A DNA stretch of 64,000 nt from Circinella minor. Its lineage: Eukaryota > Mucoromycota > Mucoromycetes > Mucorales > Lichtheimiaceae. Shown here piece after piece: positions 61,216 through 64,000 of the stretch. Position numbers and translations under genes: made by a program. Under the pieces are notes generated by a model. It had not been told where the DNA came from. It saw nothing but the letters and a program-made list of their open reading frames with translations, and did not search any database. How positions within the stretch are numbered: the first letter of the stretch is position 1; each line of letters begins with the position of its first letter. The stretch covers positions 33,630-97,629 of the forward strand of contig JAEPRB010000156.1 in the NCBI GenBank assembly GCA_016758965.1, in the 5' to 3' direction.

Positions 61216-61260
61216 CCAATTTGATACTACTACCGAATTCAACAACTACTTTCGATTTTT
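60983..61260 (-). pseudogene. Inverted copy of the gene B C-terminus with a diverged upstream part
   Basis: Residues RWDLIYRHGLF to the stop (GIPFIH) match gene B exactly over 60983-61215. Upstream, VEKKSKVVVEFGSSIKLG replaces the B sequence (TVERRLKAIGELDNDSKLR), sharing only the frame and a weak pattern. This looks like a recombination or gene conversion boundary inside a coding exon. No further exons are found upstream. Confidence 0.6.
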
Positions 61261-61934
61261 TTTCTACTGCTATTTGTCGATAAATTTTATAATATATAGA
61301 TTTATTGTATAGCATGAATAAAAAGTGAGTATGGTATACGTACACGCATAATGAACATATATAATATAATAAAATGTGTTCTAAGTTGTATGCCTTTATG
61401 TGATATATAATTTGTAAATATTGACCTGTCATTAAAGAGCATTTAATTTAGTCTAGTGCTCGGTAATTTACATATTACCCTTGTTTTCACAAAAAATGTA
61501 ACACTGAATTTAATGCGTTCCACTGTACTAGTTAGGTAATACATCAAGATTTAACCATAACAAAAAAAGCCCAATATTTTGATCTTTGTTTGATGCATAG
61601 AGCGGTACAGAACAGGTGTTAAATATGGCTATACGAATTAGATAACATATGTTCAAGATGTGATCATGTCTCAAAAGTAGATGATAAAATAAAGTGAGGT
61701 TAACAAGTTATATAAAAAAATATTTCAAATATGTAACCAAAAAGTACTTAGCAAGCATCTATTCTCTTTGCAAATGTAACAAACATAGCGAACACACTTC
61801 CTCGCTACTTGCTCGTTCAACGGACAAGTGAGCACACAAACACAGATACAAATAATTTTTTTGTGCCAGCACTATATCTAACTATGTAATATATAAGTAT
61901 TCTATCTTTATGATTGCATTTATTTTCCGTTATG
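61216..61934. other. Intergenic between palindrome and outer repeat
   Basis: About 0.7 kb with no supported gene; AT-rich with poly-A/T tracts. Confidence 0.5.
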
Positions 61935-62530
61935 ATCTATTACGTAAACAAAAAAAATATTATACGTATGATACATATTTCATTATGTTTCTATAGTTCT
62001 CAAGACAGCTGGCAACATCTTATTCAATGACGTTTGGTTATACGTTTTTCTAGATGACCTCCTTGTGGATACTGGAATTTCAACTTATTATAGACTTATA
62101 ACGTTTTCCTTTATGTGTAAAAAAAAGCTGTGCCGCACTATTGTATGATGGCATAACCATCCAAAAGGGGCCATATACAGTAGAAAGAGAATATAAATAG
62201 CTATTAATCCCAGATTGGTGTGGCTGAAAGGGAAGCAGCAATGACTTGACTTACTTGATAAGTATCATATTACATATCGATAGTTTCCGGTAAAGATTTA
62301 TTACATACGTATTCATAACATTATCATTCATAAAGACAAATGGGATAGTTATGATATTTAGTATATAATAATAAACATGATAATTAAAAAATGTATTTTT
62401 TTACTGAATTCTACCATGTATCTTTCTTCATTCTTTTTATTTTTGTATTGCGAATAAAAATCATTCGTATTATACGATATAAATAAAGCACTGTAATTAT
62501 GCCTATTAAAGTTGAATTTTTTTATTGGTC
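61935..62530 (-). repeat. Outer inverted repeat, right arm
   Basis: The inverted partner of 54535-55115. It contains CTTTATGTGTAAAAAAAAGC, CATCCAAAAGGGGCC, and ATTAATCCCAGATTGGTG. It is more diverged than the inner palindrome, so the outer duplication is older or less well homogenised. Confidence 0.75.
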
Positions 62531-64000
62531 TGTACAGTTATGTATTGTGCTCACCAGGAAAGAAATCAATACAAATTCACAATATATACTTTTCCTGTAA
62601 AAATTAAAAGATTATAGTTCTCTGCAAACATTTGAAACACAAACCTGCATTAACAATTGTAATTTAGATTTTGAGAAAGCTATAATTTAAAGATGTTCAA
62701 ACTAAACTCGACGTTACGTATTGAAAAAGAGAAAGAAAAATAAGGACGTGGTTTCAACGATAAGCTTATTAACCTGGTGTGCACGTTTATAACACAATAA
62801 ATAATAAAAGCATATCACATTTAAAAAAGAATATTCTATTTAAAATGTTTATTTACTAAACAAGAATGTTAATGTGACAAATATTATAGTCTTTTTCGTA
62901 TAAAGTATCTTTAGCTGTCCACTCCCTCGGACAATGTATACTGGCAAGATAAAAAAAAATTGAAAGTTAATGATACTGAACATATATCGTTACAATATAG
63001 TTATACATTCAGGTTTTTTTTTATTTAGCTATACCCTCATTAAGATTCACACCAAAAAGCAGAATACTTCAGCAGACAAAGCATATATGAATGAATAACA
63101 ATTTTGATTACCTTCAAAAGCAACCTATTTCCATGGTAGCCAATATATACAACAGATCCAATTAGTATTGCTTTATCAACCACGATACATATCCATTCAT
63201 CATAAAAATGTAATCATACCTTAGACACCACATTCATGGGCTATGAAAGCAAGAAACTCTTTATTTTGAAAGATCAGACTAAAGCCACTATTGCCGCCAA
63301 GATGAAAACCAGGCAAAGACTGTCAACATCCACAAGAGCTGTTGAATCGTGTTACTTTAAACACTGACGAGAGGAAAGAAGAAGCAATAAATTGGTATGC
63401 TTTATCTTTCGTCCTAATGCGCAAACTAAAAATTATTACATCTCTTATATTTATTTGAATAACAGCTACTATAAGTAATATATGATACGTGTCATACTAA
63501 ACCTCGGTGCAGGTTCGCATTATTTTATCCTTTCCCCATTTAATCTTCCTCCGATTCCTTATCTCAACTTAGTTACACTCCTCAAATTCCAACGTGTGAT
63601 TAACTAAAAAGACTTTTTAGTTTCCTACAAAAAAAAACCAGTAATGTATGAAAAATAATATTTTTATGGATTGTAGCAGCGTGTTAGCTTGGATAAAAAA
63701 AATGTCGCCGTTGCTAGACTCTCTATCATTGGCCAATCTTATTTTGCGTTGTCATCACTATGGACAGAAATCGGCATCTGGTGCATTAGGTAGGAATTAG
63801 GTCATACAAGTGAAATGATTTGCTGTTGTAGCTCTTTCATTTTTATTCTTTTATTTTTTGTTTGATAAGCAAAGTATTGAACAAAGAGGTCAATGATTAT
63901 TGTAGACCTCTAAATATATCGACTTGATGTCTTGAAACTTGAGATTTGGTGGTTCTACTCACGATGTGCATCATCAAATCTACATAAAAATGGTACGTAG
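62531..64000. other. Right edge, no firm gene
   Basis: About 1.5 kb with no firmly supported gene apart from the weak short frame listed at 63236-63367. No tRNA, rRNA or repeat was recognised. Confidence 0.45.
63236..63367 (+). CDS. Short basic ORF, possible gene fragment (weak)
   Basis: ATG at 63236 to TGA at 63365-63367, 43 codons, with a coding-like, non-repetitive translation (GYESKKLFILKDQTKATIAA, then KMKTRQRLSTSTRAVES). It could be an exon of a gene continuing beyond the window, a decayed fragment, or chance. No family is recognised. Confidence 0.2.
   Translation: MGYESKKLFILKDQTKATIAAKMKTRQRLSTSTRAVESCYFKH

Noticed and set aside
1..64000. CRISPR arrays, prokaryotic defence genes or operons
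   Set aside because: Gene structure is spliced eukaryotic throughout, and no direct-repeat/spacer array is present; the only regular array is the degenerate 23-bp tandem repeat without spacers.

Overview
The window is AT-rich nuclear DNA of a filamentous fungus, most likely an early-diverging one (Mucoromycota, Mucorales-like). The evidence is many short introns (about 50-130 bp) with GTAAGT-type donors and YAG acceptors, poly-A/T homopolymers throughout, proteins of clear fungal type, and some genes typical of early-diverging rather than Dikarya fungi (an STRA6-like receptor, a methionine synthase reductase-like diflavin enzyme). There are no rRNA genes, no convincing tRNA genes, no CRISPR array and no prokaryotic-style operon. 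Exon joins below were worked out by hand. For each full gene model the summed exon lengths give an intact reading frame.

Layout. 0.3-12 kb is gene-dense: a UPF0643-like protein (-), ribosomal protein eL20 (-), an ALY/REF mRNA export factor (-), a methionine synthase reductase-like diflavin protein (+) and the NatA auxiliary subunit NAA15 (-). 12-17 kb is gene-free and carries copy A of a 1,831-bp repeat. 17-22 kb holds CK2 beta (+), the SNF1/AMPK beta subunit (+) and an O-fucosyltransferase-like type II membrane protein (-). 22-27 kb is a very AT-rich gene desert with many TACGTA palindromes. 27-31 kb holds a divergent pair, uracil phosphoribosyltransferase (-) and the GTP cyclohydrolase II-like uracil catabolism protein URC1 (+); together they suggest a two-gene remnant of the URC pyrimidine degradation pathway. 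31-34 kb is a cytosolic phospholipase A2-type lipase (-). 34-39 kb is gene-free and carries copy B of the 1,831-bp repeat, inverted relative to copy A. 39-47 kb holds an mpaB/rubber-oxygenase family protein (+) and, tail-to-tail, an 18-exon STRA6-like multipass receptor (-), with a TA-flanked Tc1/mariner-type MITE between them. 47.5-51 kb holds a TPR protein (+) and an acetate transporter-family (GPR1/FUN34/YaaH) protein (-).

The last 13 kb (51-64 kb) is a rearranged accessory region. Imperfect outer inverted repeats (about 54.5-55.1 and 61.9-62.5 kb) enclose an unrecognised gene family. It contains a 23-bp degenerate tandem array, a frame-broken gene A, gene B, and a partial second copy (C plus B-prime). 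A second MITE interrupts B-prime, and a near-perfect palindrome with about 980-bp arms covers the 3' end of B and all of C. This palindrome and the 1.8-kb inverted pair are the most unusual structures. The best biological leads are the URC1/UPRT pair, the STRA6-like receptor, the inferred cobalamin-linked reductase, and the apparent split start codon in CK2 beta.
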